Of a stretch of 5,589 nt of DNA, positions 1 to 5,354 are shown in pieces. The notes below the pieces were generated by a model. That model did not search any database. It saw nothing but the letters and a program-made list of their open reading frames with translations, and was not told the DNA's origin. Every line of letters begins with the position of its first letter. The first letter of the stretch is position 1. This DNA comes from CAZOIA01 sp964579675 (GTDB lineage Bacteria > Planctomycetota > Phycisphaerae > UBA1845 > PWPN01), in contig CAZOIA010000290.1 in NCBI GenBank assembly GCA_964579675.1, positions 1 through 5,589 on the forward strand. Reading direction: 5' to 3'. Made by a program: the position numbers and the translations under genes.

Positions 1-13
1 AGATACTCCCGCC

Positions 14-100
14 CGGGTTATGAGGGGGTCGGCTCCGGATGATCGAAGGGCACGGTCCTCGAAAACCGTTGCGAACACCCTCGACCGGCGGGTTATGAGG
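14..100. repeat. 12-bp direct repeat pair
   Basis: The 12-mer CGGGTTATGAGG occurs exactly at 14-25 and again at 89-100, a period of 75 bp. The bases after each copy differ. The pair lies in the gene-free stretch beyond the end of the minus-strand gene. It could be an element scar, a degraded small repeat or chance; no function can be assigned from this window. Confidence 0.4.
52..69 (+). other. Hairpin resembling a tRNA-Ser anticodon arm (remnant?)
   Basis: ACGGT (52-56) pairs perfectly with ACCGT (65-69) around the loop CCTCGAAA. The loop contains CTCGAAA, the anticodon loop of tRNA-Ser(CGA), and the preceding bases GATCGAAGGGC resemble the end of a tRNA D arm. No T arm (GGTTCRA) or matching acceptor stem can be found around it, and the loop has 8 nt instead of 7, so this is not a working tRNA. 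It may be a fragment left by integration or rearrangement, a weak hairpin downstream of the minus-strand gene, or coincidence. Confidence 0.25.
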
Positions 101-151
101 AAGGGCGGCGTGGCTGTTACCCCAGGCCTCCAGGTTACCGCCATCGCGCGC

Positions 152-1471
152 TCAAGGTATTGCGAGCAGGCCGACCCTCAGGGACGGCGAGGAAGTCGCG
201 CCGTGGATGACGCACACGCGTCCGGCTCTGAGCCGGTGATCATCTGGATCCCACCGGACCGATCCTCGATAAGTCTCAACAGGACAAGCTGACGAGAGTA
301 GCGCCGGCCCAGCGCGAGTCAGCCAGCGCCTGATCGTGTCCGTGTCTTCAGCTGTCTGCTTGGCGACGAGTTGCAGGAGATCGAGAGCGACGGTCGCAGG
401 TCGCTGAAAGCTCGAAACGAGACCATCAAACAGCGGTTTAAGTATGGCCGCGATGTTCATGCTCAGACCCGGCGCGAGCGTGAGTTGGACATCGATGGCA
501 TAATACCCTTCTATTCTCTTGGCCTTCCCCGTGAACTCGATCGCGTCAAGGTGGCGATGAACATCCCGCCAAATTGCCCACGGCTTCGACTCGCTGCTCA
601 GGCGGTTAATGGGGATGAAAGGTAACTCTGTCACCGGCGGACCCGCGGTCTCCCACTCGGCAGCACTCGCCGCCGTGTTCGCCGTGGAGTACTGCACGTA
701 ATGGTCATATTGTTGGCCATCCGGTGCCGGTGGAGGAGAGGCGGCTTGGTACCCAAACGAGAGCCCGTCGCGGGCGAGGTGCCGGAACACTCCGGTCCCC
801 ACATTGTAGAAGAGTACGTTTTCCACATCACAGCCTTCGGGGAGCGTTGGGCTAACGTATTGCGCATCCAGGAACGACGGCTGCTCAGCTTGGAGAGCGT
901 CAAGGACTCGCCTGAGCTCCTGACGGTAAGCGAGTTGTACGTCGTGCGGCTCAAATGGGATGCGGAAGGTTGACCAGCCTTCGACAGTCTGGCCCGCATC
1001 ATCGATCTGGATGTGCCACGCTTTCCGCGTGGTTGATTCAACATCGGGATGTGGCCGAGCTTCTCGTCTCGGGGTCGCTGTCTCGGTCGTGGTGATCCCC
1101 TCAAACCTGACGCGCTGGCAAAACCATTCGTCAAGGGCTTGAGCATCACTGGCATCCAGATGTGCAAATGCGTCGTCGGCGTCCGACGCCGAGGCCAAGG
1201 CATGCTGCAGCTCCTGGGAGGCACCTGTAATCACACTCCATGATGCTCGGGCATCTCTCATGCAGCCATAATGATCTGCCAGCCGGAGGAAACGCTCCCT
1301 TACCTGGACAGCGTGCTGGCGCAGGAGTTCGTGCCCGCTGACGCCAAGCCCCTGCTCGCACGCGACAAGCGCCATGGCCCAGATGGCGATCGGTTTTTCG
1401 CCACTGAACCCGTACCTCGCTCGGCGTGCCAGAGCCTCGGCGAGTACCCGAACTGTCGCACGCGCGTCCAT
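152..1471 (-). CDS. Uncharacterised protein, about 439 aa, possible RusA-like C-terminal fold
   Basis: I do not recognise this protein. The frame is open from a TTG at 1729 to the TGA at 152-154. I prefer the ATG at 1469-1471 because AGGA lies 7 nt upstream and because longer versions run into the divergent gene at 1676; a GTG at 1526-1528 is an alternative. From the ATG it has 439 residues. Residues 1-130 look helical and charged. A middle segment has the motif DVENVLFYNVG (about 215-225), followed by a PPPAP stretch. The C-terminal part has an N-x5-KP-x2-DGL pattern (about 339-351) and a later DPDD (408-411). That arrangement is loosely like the N-x2-KP-x2-D and DD motifs of RusA-type Holliday-junction nucleases, but the acidic residue normally before the Asn is missing. 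There are no signal peptide or membrane segments. Codon use is less GC-extreme than in the phage genes, suggesting it is not part of the prophage. Confidence 0.7.
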   Translation of the reverse strand: MDARATVRVLAEALARRARYGFSGEKPIAIWAMALVACEQGLGVSGHELLRQHAVQVRERFLRLADHYGCMRDARASWSVITGASQELQHALASASDADDAFAHLDASDAQALDEWFCQRVRFEGITTTETATPRREARPHPDVESTTRKAWHIQIDDAGQTVEGWSTFRIPFEPHDVQLAYRQELRRVLDALQAEQPSFLDAQYVSPTLPEGCDVENVLFYNVGTGVFRHLARDGLSFGYQAASPPPAPDGQQYDHYVQYSTANTAASAAEWETAGPPVTELPFIPINRLSSESKPWAIWRDVHRHLDAIEFTGKAKRIEGYYAIDVQLTLAPGLSMNIAAILKPLFDGLVSSFQRPATVALDLLQLVAKQTAEDTDTIRRWLTRAGPALLSSACPVETYRGSVRWDPDDHRLRAGRVCVIHGATSSPSLRVGLLAIP

Positions 1472-1675
1472 GGGAATGTCCTGGTCGAGCAATCCCGATG
1501 CAAACTGGAGGCACGAGTCTACCTGCACCGTTGGCAATCGCAAGGAGGGGACGGGACCGAGTTCATTCGCAGTTTGCGGACACCTCGCTTCACAATGGCG
1601 TATGTAACGGGCAGAGGAGCGGCGATGCGTTGGTCGTGTGCCAGCCGTCGCCGTGGTGCACGGAGGCTTCTGCCC
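1472..1675. other. Divergent intergenic region, candidate promoter and attachment-site zone
   Basis: About 200 bp separate the minus-strand gene from the first gene of the integration cassette. Both transcription units must start here, and serine integrases usually sit beside an element end, so an attL-type junction is plausible. I see no convincing -35/-10 pair on either strand and no long inverted repeat, so neither a promoter nor an att core is placed. Confidence 0.35.
1662..1666 (+). promoter_or_regulatory. Ribosome binding site of the 79-aa gene
   Basis: GGAGG stands 9 nt before the ATG at 1676. It decides the start: the same frame is open back to 1271, but the upstream part lies opposite the minus-strand gene, lacks such a site and reads as its shadow. 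Confidence 0.75.
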
Positions 1676-1915
1676 ATGTCGAACGAACGCGAGCCCGCGG
1701 ACCTCTCCCCCATCGAACGCCAGCGTCAAGTCGCAGCGATCCTTGCGAAAGGCGTCGTCCGCTGGCGGAAGCGGGCGAAAAGCGGCGGCTTCATACCTGC
1801 TCTAGAATCTTCGCCGGATCCCGGAATTCGCCTTGATCTTCCCGGCAAGACGAGGCTCAGTGTGTCTGACGGTACCCGCGGGTTCACGCCGCGGGGCGAC
1901 GGAGACGACGCATGA
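1676..1915 (+). CDS. Small conserved cassette protein upstream of DUF2924 and recombinase
   Basis: A 79-residue cytoplasmic protein of unknown function and the first gene of the integration cassette. Residues 10-33 form a basic, probably helical segment (SPIERQRQVAAILAKG, then RWRKR), followed by a short flexible part with the motif KTRLSVSDG (58-66) and a polar tail. From memory, small proteins with an LSPxER...VAxILAxG helix and a TxLSV tail are regular companions of DUF2924 plus recombinase pairs, but I cannot name a family. The start is supported by GGAGG 9 nt upstream. The stop overlaps the next start as ATGA (1912-1915), which implies translational coupling. The basic helix would suit DNA or RNA binding, or a recombinase accessory role; this is inference. 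The tail past residue 66 looks longer than the versions I remember. Confidence 0.72.
   Translation: MSNEREPADLSPIERQRQVAAILAKGVVRWRKRAKSGGFIPALESSPDPGIRLDLPGKTRLSVSDGTRGFTPRGDGDDA
1875..1895 (+). other. GC-rich stem-loop before the DUF2924 start
   Basis: CCCGCGG (1875-1881) and CCGCGGG (1889-1895) form a perfect 7-bp stem with a 7-nt loop. No T-run follows, so it is not an intrinsic terminator. It lies inside the end of the 79-aa gene, 5 nt before the GGAG that serves the next gene. Ribosomes finishing the upstream gene would melt it, which fits coupled translation. Confidence 0.4.
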
Positions 1916-2409
1916 GCAAGCTCGACATCGCCAAGGAAGTCGCCGGACTCGAGCAGATGACTGTGGGCCAGCTCCAGGACCGCTACGCCGAGGTCTTCGG
2001 CGAGCCCGTCCGCAGCCGGCACCGAGCCTATCTGATCCGCCGGATCGCGTGGCGCCTGCAGGCAAACGCCGAGGGCGGCCTCAGTGAGCGGGCGCTCCGG
2101 CGGGCGGAGGAACTGGCCGACATCGCGGACGTCCGCGTGACGCCGCCGAAATGGGCCCCGTCCGCCAAACGTCGCGGGGAAACGGACGCAGGCGTGGCCC
2201 AGATCCCCGTGGCTACGGATCCGCGGCTCCCGTCGGCCGGCGTAGCGATCACGCGGAAGTATAAGGGCCAAACGATCACGGTCACGGTGCTGTCGGACGG
2301 CTTCGAATACGAGGGCGAGCGATACCGCTCACTCACCGCCGTGGCCAAGGCGATCACAGGTTCGCACGTTAACGGTTTCAGGTTCTTCAAGCTGGAAGGC
2401 AAGTCATGA
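1912..2409 (+). CDS. DUF2924 domain protein, recombinase partner
   Basis: This 165-residue protein matches the DUF2924 family along its whole length. An N-terminal helical part (residues 1-75) has the typical pattern of LEQMTVGQLQDRYAEVFGEP, followed by the basic RSRHRAYLIRRIAWRLQ segment. After a Pro/Arg-rich linker comes a small beta-rich C-terminal part: RKYKGQTITVTVLSDGFEYEG, then YRSLTAVAKAITGSHVNG and FRFFKL. The family's biochemical role is not established; it is repeatedly found directly before large serine recombinases in prophages and genomic islands. The start overlaps the preceding stop (ATGA), with GGAG 7 nt upstream. Its own TGA overlaps the recombinase ATG in the same way, so three proteins are probably made in fixed proportion. 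It appears intact and of normal length. A DNA-binding or directionality role is inferred from context only. Confidence 0.9.
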   Translation: MSKLDIAKEVAGLEQMTVGQLQDRYAEVFGEPVRSRHRAYLIRRIAWRLQANAEGGLSERALRRAEELADIADVRVTPPKWAPSAKRRGETDAGVAQIPVATDPRLPSAGVAITRKYKGQTITVTVLSDGFEYEGERYRSLTAVAKAITGSHVNGFRFFKLEGKS

Positions 2410-3335
2410 GCCGGCGCCGCGCCAGCGTGAAAACGACGCCCAGCGGGCCAGCGACCCGCTGCGCGATTTACACGCGCAAGTCCAGCGACGAGGGGCTCCA
2501 GCAGGAGTTCAACTCGCTCGACGCCCAGCGCGAGGCAGCGGAGGCGTACATCGCCAGCCAGAAGGCCGAGGGCTGGGTCTGCCTGCCCGAGCGTTACGAC
2601 GATGGTGGCTTCACCGGCGGGAACATAGACCGGCCGGCTCTGCAGCGGCTCCTGGCCGATATCCGGGCTGGCATGATCGACTGTGTCGCAGTCTACAAGG
2701 TCGACCGCCTGAGCCGCTCGCTGCTGGACTTCGCCCGGATCATGGAGACGTTCGAGCAGCACAACGTCTCGTTCGTGTCGGTCACCCAATATTTCAACAC
2801 GTCGACCCCCATGGGCCGGCTGATTCTGCACATCTTGCTGAGCTTCGCCCAGTTTGAGCGAGAGATCATCGGCGAGCGCATCCGCGACAAGATCGCCGCG
2901 TCGCGGGCCAAGGGGAAGTGGACGGGTGGCACGCCGATCCTCGGATACGATGTGGACCGCTCGAACGGCAGCCCGAAGCTCGTGGTCAACGGCACCGAGG
3001 CCTCGCGTGCCCGACAGATCTTCGAGCTCTACCTCGAACTCGGCTCCCTCCTGCCTGTTGTCGAGGAGCTCGAGCGGCGCGACTGGCGGACGAAGGTCTG
3101 GACAACGCGGGCGGCCAAGCGTCGCGGCGGCCTGCCGTTCGACAAGTGCCGCCTGTACAACCTGCTCACCAACGTCCTGTACGCCGGGAAGATCAAGCAC
3201 AAGACAGAAGTCTACGACGGCGAGCACGAGGCCATCATCCCGGAGGACCTATTCCGTCGTGTGCAGAACCAGCTCCAGCAGAACGGGCGCACCGGCAGCG
3301 CCGAGCTCCGCAACCGTCATGGGGCCTTGCTGTGA
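2406..3335 (+). CDS. Large serine recombinase (site-specific integrase), truncated by in-frame TGA
   Basis: An integrase of the large serine recombinase group, cutting DNA through a 5'-phosphoserine link to integrate or excise the element. The resolvase catalytic domain spans about residues 18-165. Ser26 in IYTRKSS is the nucleophile; the active-site arginine cluster appears as DRLSRS (100-105), and FAQFEREIIGERIRD (147-161) begins the long E helix. The recombinase DNA-binding domain follows at about 175-290 (TPILGYD, then YNLLTNVLYAGKIKHKTEVY). The frame ends at a TGA (3333-3335) after residue 309, where homologues usually read ALLRGLL; one C-to-T change in CGA would explain it. The same frame then continues into the zinc ribbon. 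The visible protein therefore lacks most of the zinc ribbon and the coiled coil needed for attachment-site recognition and synapsis, and is probably inactive. GGAAGG 6 nt before the ATG and the ATGA overlap support the start. Confidence 0.9.
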   Translation: MSRRRASVKTTPSGPATRCAIYTRKSSDEGLQQEFNSLDAQREAAEAYIASQKAEGWVCLPERYDDGGFTGGNIDRPALQRLLADIRAGMIDCVAVYKVDRLSRSLLDFARIMETFEQHNVSFVSVTQYFNTSTPMGRLILHILLSFAQFEREIIGERIRDKIAASRAKGKWTGGTPILGYDVDRSNGSPKLVVNGTEASRARQIFELYLELGSLLPVVEELERRDWRTKVWTTRAAKRRGGLPFDKCRLYNLLTNVLYAGKIKHKTEVYDGEHEAIIPEDLFRRVQNQLQQNGRTGSAELRNRHGALL

Positions 3336-3465
3336 GGTCTGCTCTACTGCAAAGCGTGCGAGCGAGCGATGGTGCACACGTTCACCAGTCGGGGGCGCAA
3401 GCGGTACCGCTACTACACGTGCACCAAGGCGATGAAGAACGGCTGGGGCAAGGTCCTTCGCCAAC
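3336..3465 (+). pseudogene. Remnant of the recombinase zinc ribbon
   Basis: Directly after the TGA the recombinase frame reads GLLYCKACERAM, then TFTSRGRKRYRYYTCTKAM and KNGWGK. That is the family's zinc ribbon with three of its four cysteines (codons at 3348, 3357 and 3420). The fourth should follow GWGK within a CPSP motif. CPSP is nearly recovered in another frame: AAG GTC CTT CGC CA becomes K-C-P-S-P if one T is restored at about 3453. So the remnant carries a nonsense change and a probable one-base loss. Beyond about 3465 the similarity stops. Confidence 0.75.
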
Positions 3466-3803
3466 TGCGGAGGGTGAACATCGAATCACTGGGCCATGCT
3501 GGCGGGGCCATTCGTCTTGCCGCCCGGCGATCGATTCACAAGGGCCCGAAGCCGTCGGCGCCGGGCACTCCGCCGCATACGCGACGCGGGCAACTGCGAC
3601 GGGCGATCCTGTACGCGGTCGAGAAACGCGAGCAGCGTGTCGTGATCGGGCCGGCCTATGAGATCGTGGGACCGTCGGCGATGGCGCACGAGTTCGGCGG
3701 GCGGTTCCGGCATGAGCGATATGACCGCCGGCCCTTCATGGAGCCGGCGTTGGAGAAGATCAAGGACCGACTACCCCGGATGTGGGCAGCGTCCGTCAGA
3801 TAG
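3369..3803 (+). CDS. Chimeric ORF: recombinase remnant joined to HK97 gp10-like tail protein
   Basis: The first 28 codons (to 3452) are the end of the recombinase zinc ribbon. From about 3477 (VNIESLGHAGGAIRLAARRS) to the stop the sequence is a phage tail-completion protein of the HK97 gp10 type, which helps join tail to head. Supporting motifs are the basic helix followed by KPSAPGTPPHTRRGQLRRAI, then VVIGPAYEI, then AMAHEFGGRFRHERYDRRPF and MEPALEKIKDRLPRMW at the end. It lies directly before the tail tube gene, as expected for this family. Neither start is convincing: the ATG at 3369 is internal to the recombinase, and the GTG at 3474 touches its GGAGG (3469-3473) with no spacing. The gp10 body is about 109 residues and probably lacks its native N-terminus. 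I read it as a deletion fusion, likely non-functional unless the missing end is dispensable. Confidence 0.75.
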   Translation: MVHTFTSRGRKRYRYYTCTKAMKNGWGKVLRQLRRVNIESLGHAGGAIRLAARRSIHKGPKPSAPGTPPHTRRGQLRRAILYAVEKREQRVVIGPAYEIVGPSAMAHEFGGRFRHERYDRRPFMEPALEKIKDRLPRMWAASVR

Positions 3804-3815
3804 GGAAAACCGGAT

Positions 3816-4241
3816 ATGGCAATAAAGCTGGGCATGGAGGCAAAGCTCTACTATGGGGCTGCCGGCAGCACCCCCACGACGGAGCTGACCAACGTCAAGG
3901 ACGTGACGCTGAACCTGGAGACCGGCGAGGCGGACGTGACCACGCGGGGCAACCAGGGCTGGCGGGCGACGGTAGCCACACTCAAGAACGGCAGCGTCGA
4001 GTTCGAGATGATCTGGGACACCGGCGACGCGGGCTTCACGGCCATTCGCGAGGCGTACTTCAACAACACGGCGATTGCCCTCGCAATTCTGGACGGCGAG
4101 AGCGGCGAAGGGCTCGACGCCGACTTCTCGATCACCAATTTCAGCCGCAACGAGCCGCTGGAGGAGGCGATCACCGTTAGCGTGACGGCCAAGCCGACCT
4201 ATTCGACCCGGGCGCCGGCCTGGGTAACTGGAGGGAGGTGA
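3816..4241 (+). CDS. Phage major tail tube protein
   Basis: A 141-residue structural protein that would polymerise into the hollow tail tube of a long, non-contractile tail. It opens with AIKLGMEAKLYYGAAG and continues as alternating beta-strand pattern with LTNVKDVTLNLETGEADVTT (residues 24-43), GWRATVATLKNGSVEFEMIW, FTAIREAYFNNTAIALAILD and DADFSITNFSRNEPLEEAI (about 101-119), ending VTAKPTY. This is the look of TP901-1-type or related tail tube proteins and the full length is preserved. AGGGA lies 9 nt before the ATG, just after the stop of the gp10-like frame. Its TGA overlaps the next start (TGATG at 4239-4243), so it is coupled to the chaperone gene. No damage is visible. Confidence 0.85.
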   Translation: MAIKLGMEAKLYYGAAGSTPTTELTNVKDVTLNLETGEADVTTRGNQGWRATVATLKNGSVEFEMIWDTGDAGFTAIREAYFNNTAIALAILDGESGEGLDADFSITNFSRNEPLEEAITVSVTAKPTYSTRAPAWVTGGR

Positions 4242-4729
4242 TGAAGACGTTCCAGGACAACAACGGCCGGACTTGGACGATCACGGTCAACGTGGACGCG
4301 ATCAAGCGCGTTCGCTCGCTGCTCGATGTGAACCTGCTGGACGTGGTGGACGGCAAGCTGCTGGAGCGGATCGTCAGCGACCCGGTGCTGCTGTGCGACG
4401 TGATCTACTGCCTGCTCAAGCCCGAGGCGGACGCGAAGCAGGTCAGCGACGAGGACTTTGGCCGGGCGATGGCCGGTGACGCGATCGACCACGCGACCAC
4501 GGCTTTGTTGGAGGAACTCGTGGGTTTTTTCCCCGGGCCGAAGCGCCGGGTGCTGGCCAAGGCGCTGGCCAAGCTCAAGGCGTTGGAGGCCCGGGCGCTG
4601 CAGGTGGCCGAGACCCGGCTCGACGATCCGAAGCTGGAGGCCCGAATCGAGGCCGAACTGAACGCGTCGATGCCTGGCAGCTCATCTGGCAGCTTGCCGG
4701 CGTCGTCGGCATCGATCCCGGACCACTGA
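4241..4729 (+). CDS. Phage tail assembly chaperone (gpG-like)
   Basis: A 162-residue protein. Such chaperones bind the tape-measure protein and recruit tail tube subunits during tail assembly. The start has a beta-rich KTFQDNNGRTWTITVNVDAI, then a helical body including VNLLDVVDGKLLERIVSDP and VIYCLLKPEADAKQVSDEDF, then a long charged helix (KRRVLAKALAKLKALEARAL). It ends in a Ser/Pro-rich tail (MPGSSSGSLPASSASIPDH). I chose the ATG at 4241, one codon after a possible GTG at 4238, because GGAGGG (4230-4235) is then 5 nt away. Position directly after the tail tube gene is typical. The Ser-rich tail coincides with the stretch where the -1 frame takes on coding character, so this tail may be only the unshifted end of a G/GT-type pair. 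Confidence 0.8.
   Translation: MKTFQDNNGRTWTITVNVDAIKRVRSLLDVNLLDVVDGKLLERIVSDPVLLCDVIYCLLKPEADAKQVSDEDFGRAMAGDAIDHATTALLEELVGFFPGPKRRVLAKALAKLKALEARALQVAETRLDDPKLEARIEAELNASMPGSSSGSLPASSASIPDH
4522..4534 (+). promoter_or_regulatory. Candidate -1 ribosomal frameshift site
   Basis: Within the chaperone the in-frame codons GTG GGT TTT TTC CCC create overlapping slippery heptamers: G GGT TTT (4522-4528), T TTT TTC (4525-4531) and T TTC CCC (4528-4534). A -1 slip here moves into the frame that is open from 4480 to 4995 and encodes the next feature. The site is about 200 nt before the chaperone stop, earlier than expected, and no closer slippery heptamer was found in the last 90 nt. Confidence 0.4.
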
Positions 4730-4749
4730 CGCTGCGTGAACTGCTGGCG

Positions 4750-4995
4750 ATGGCCGAGGCCAGGCTGCGGGACAAGTGGGCTCACACGTCGGTCATTCTG
4801 GCGATGATCGCCAACGCTCACCGGGATACGAAGAAGACCAAGCCGTTCACGCCAGCGGACTTCAACCCGATGGAGCAACGGTCACAGAGCGAGTCGGTTA
4901 TTCGAGGCAACGATCTGTCCATCCTTAAACGCGTGTTCGTGGACAGAGGCGCAAGCGCAGAAAGGAGTGTGACACAATGTTCCCACGGAAGGTGA
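4750..4995 (+). CDS. gpT-like tail chaperone extension, probably made by frameshift
   Basis: This frame overlaps the chaperone in the -1 frame. From its first ATG it gives 81 residues: AEARLRDKWAHTSVILAMIA, then NAHRDTKKTKPFTPADFNP, then DLSILKRVFVD. Coding character begins earlier, at about 4672, with AWQLIWQLAGVVGIDPGPL and TLRELLAMAEAR, yet no ATG, GTG or TTG lies in frame before 4750 and the ATG has no ribosome binding site. That fits a lambda GT-like product made by slipping from the upstream chaperone instead of an independent start. The pattern of a Trp-rich helix followed by HRDxKKxxPFxPxDFNP is one I associate with phage tail proteins encoded just after the chaperone. Its C-terminal 20 residues look non-conserved and overlap the next gene by 19 nt. 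Confidence 0.6.
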   Translation: MAEARLRDKWAHTSVILAMIANAHRDTKKTKPFTPADFNPMEQRSQSESVIRGNDLSILKRVFVDRGASAERSVTQCSHGR

Positions 4996-5354
4996 TGCAG
5001 ACGTTGTTGCTGGCGCTGTTGGTGGTGGTTCTCAGCCCGGGTTGTGCGGTCAATACCGAGCCGATCGAGCGAGTTAGCAACCGCATGATCGACGAGGTCG
5101 TCTCGCCGGCCGTCCAGAAGGCGGTCACCGATCTGAGTGAGCGATCGGCGGCGCTCCAGGGACAGGGGTCGCTGATCAATCCCGGCTACGTGATGGATGG
5201 CTACGGCATCGTCGGCACCGGCTTCGTCTGGACGGCCAGTGTCAAGCTTGACGGCGTGAGCGCCAATCTGGCCGGGGCGACACAAGCCGACCAGGGGCCC
5301 GATGTTACACCTGAACAGCCGGCGCCCGACGCGATCAAGGAGGAGTCCGAGTGA
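4977..5354 (+). CDS. Small secreted protein, probable lipoprotein
   Basis: A 125-residue protein with a clear export signal: basic start (MFPRK), hydrophobic core (LLLALLVVVL, residues 10-19), then SPGC with Cys23. The lipobox is atypical, with Ser at -3 and Pro at -2, so lipidation is likely but not certain. The mature part has a charged helical segment (VSNRMIDEVVSPAVQKAVTD), a Gly/Tyr-rich part (NPGYVMDGYGIVGTGFVWTA) and a Pro/Glu-rich tail. AAAGGAG (4961-4967) sits 9 nt upstream of the ATG. The TGA overlaps the next GTG start (GTGA at 5351-5354). I do not recognise a family. In a phage context small lipoproteins can be outer spanins or superinfection-exclusion proteins; it could also be a cargo gene. 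Confidence 0.75.
   Translation: MFPRKVMQTLLLALLVVVLSPGCAVNTEPIERVSNRMIDEVVSPAVQKAVTDLSERSAALQGQGSLINPGYVMDGYGIVGTGFVWTASVKLDGVSANLAGATQADQGPDVTPEQPAPDAIKEESE

Noticed and set aside
1..110. Complete serine tRNA gene
   Set aside because: There is no T arm or acceptor stem and the anticodon loop has 8 nt; only an anticodon-arm-like hairpin is present.
631..1224. Second minus-strand open frame of 197 codons
   Set aside because: It is a shifted-frame shadow of the 152-1471 gene, rich in Arg, Ser and Pro.
1271..1675. Upstream extension of the 79-aa gene frame
   Set aside because: It lies opposite the minus-strand gene, has no ribosome binding site and reads as shadow; the GGAGG-served ATG at 1676 explains the gene.
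1472..1729. N-terminal extension of the minus-strand gene to the TTG at 1729
   Set aside because: It would overlap the divergent 79-aa gene and its ribosome binding site, and the first 60 residues look non-coding; part of it (up to 1528) could still be real.
1801..1881. XbaI, BamHI, EcoRI, KpnI and SacII sites in a row, like a cloning polylinker
   Set aside because: The bases between the sites do not match a vector polylinker, and the stretch is in frame within the 79-aa gene with a sensible protein sequence; most likely chance.
2028..3227. Long minus-strand open frame (399 codons) opposite the DUF2924 and recombinase genes
   Set aside because: It is the antisense shadow of two well-supported genes in GC-rich DNA; its residues are low-complexity Leu/Val/Arg/Asp and match no pattern I know.
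2854..3661. Two long plus-strand frames overlapping the recombinase and gp10-like region
   Set aside because: Both are Arg/Ser/Ala-rich shadows. Only the short CPSP stretch near 3453 in one of them is meaningful, as a frameshifted piece of the recombinase.
3782..4180. Plus-strand frame of 132 codons across the tail tube gene
   Set aside because: Its Gly/Arg/Asp-rich, repetitive composition is typical of an out-of-frame reading of a GC-rich gene.
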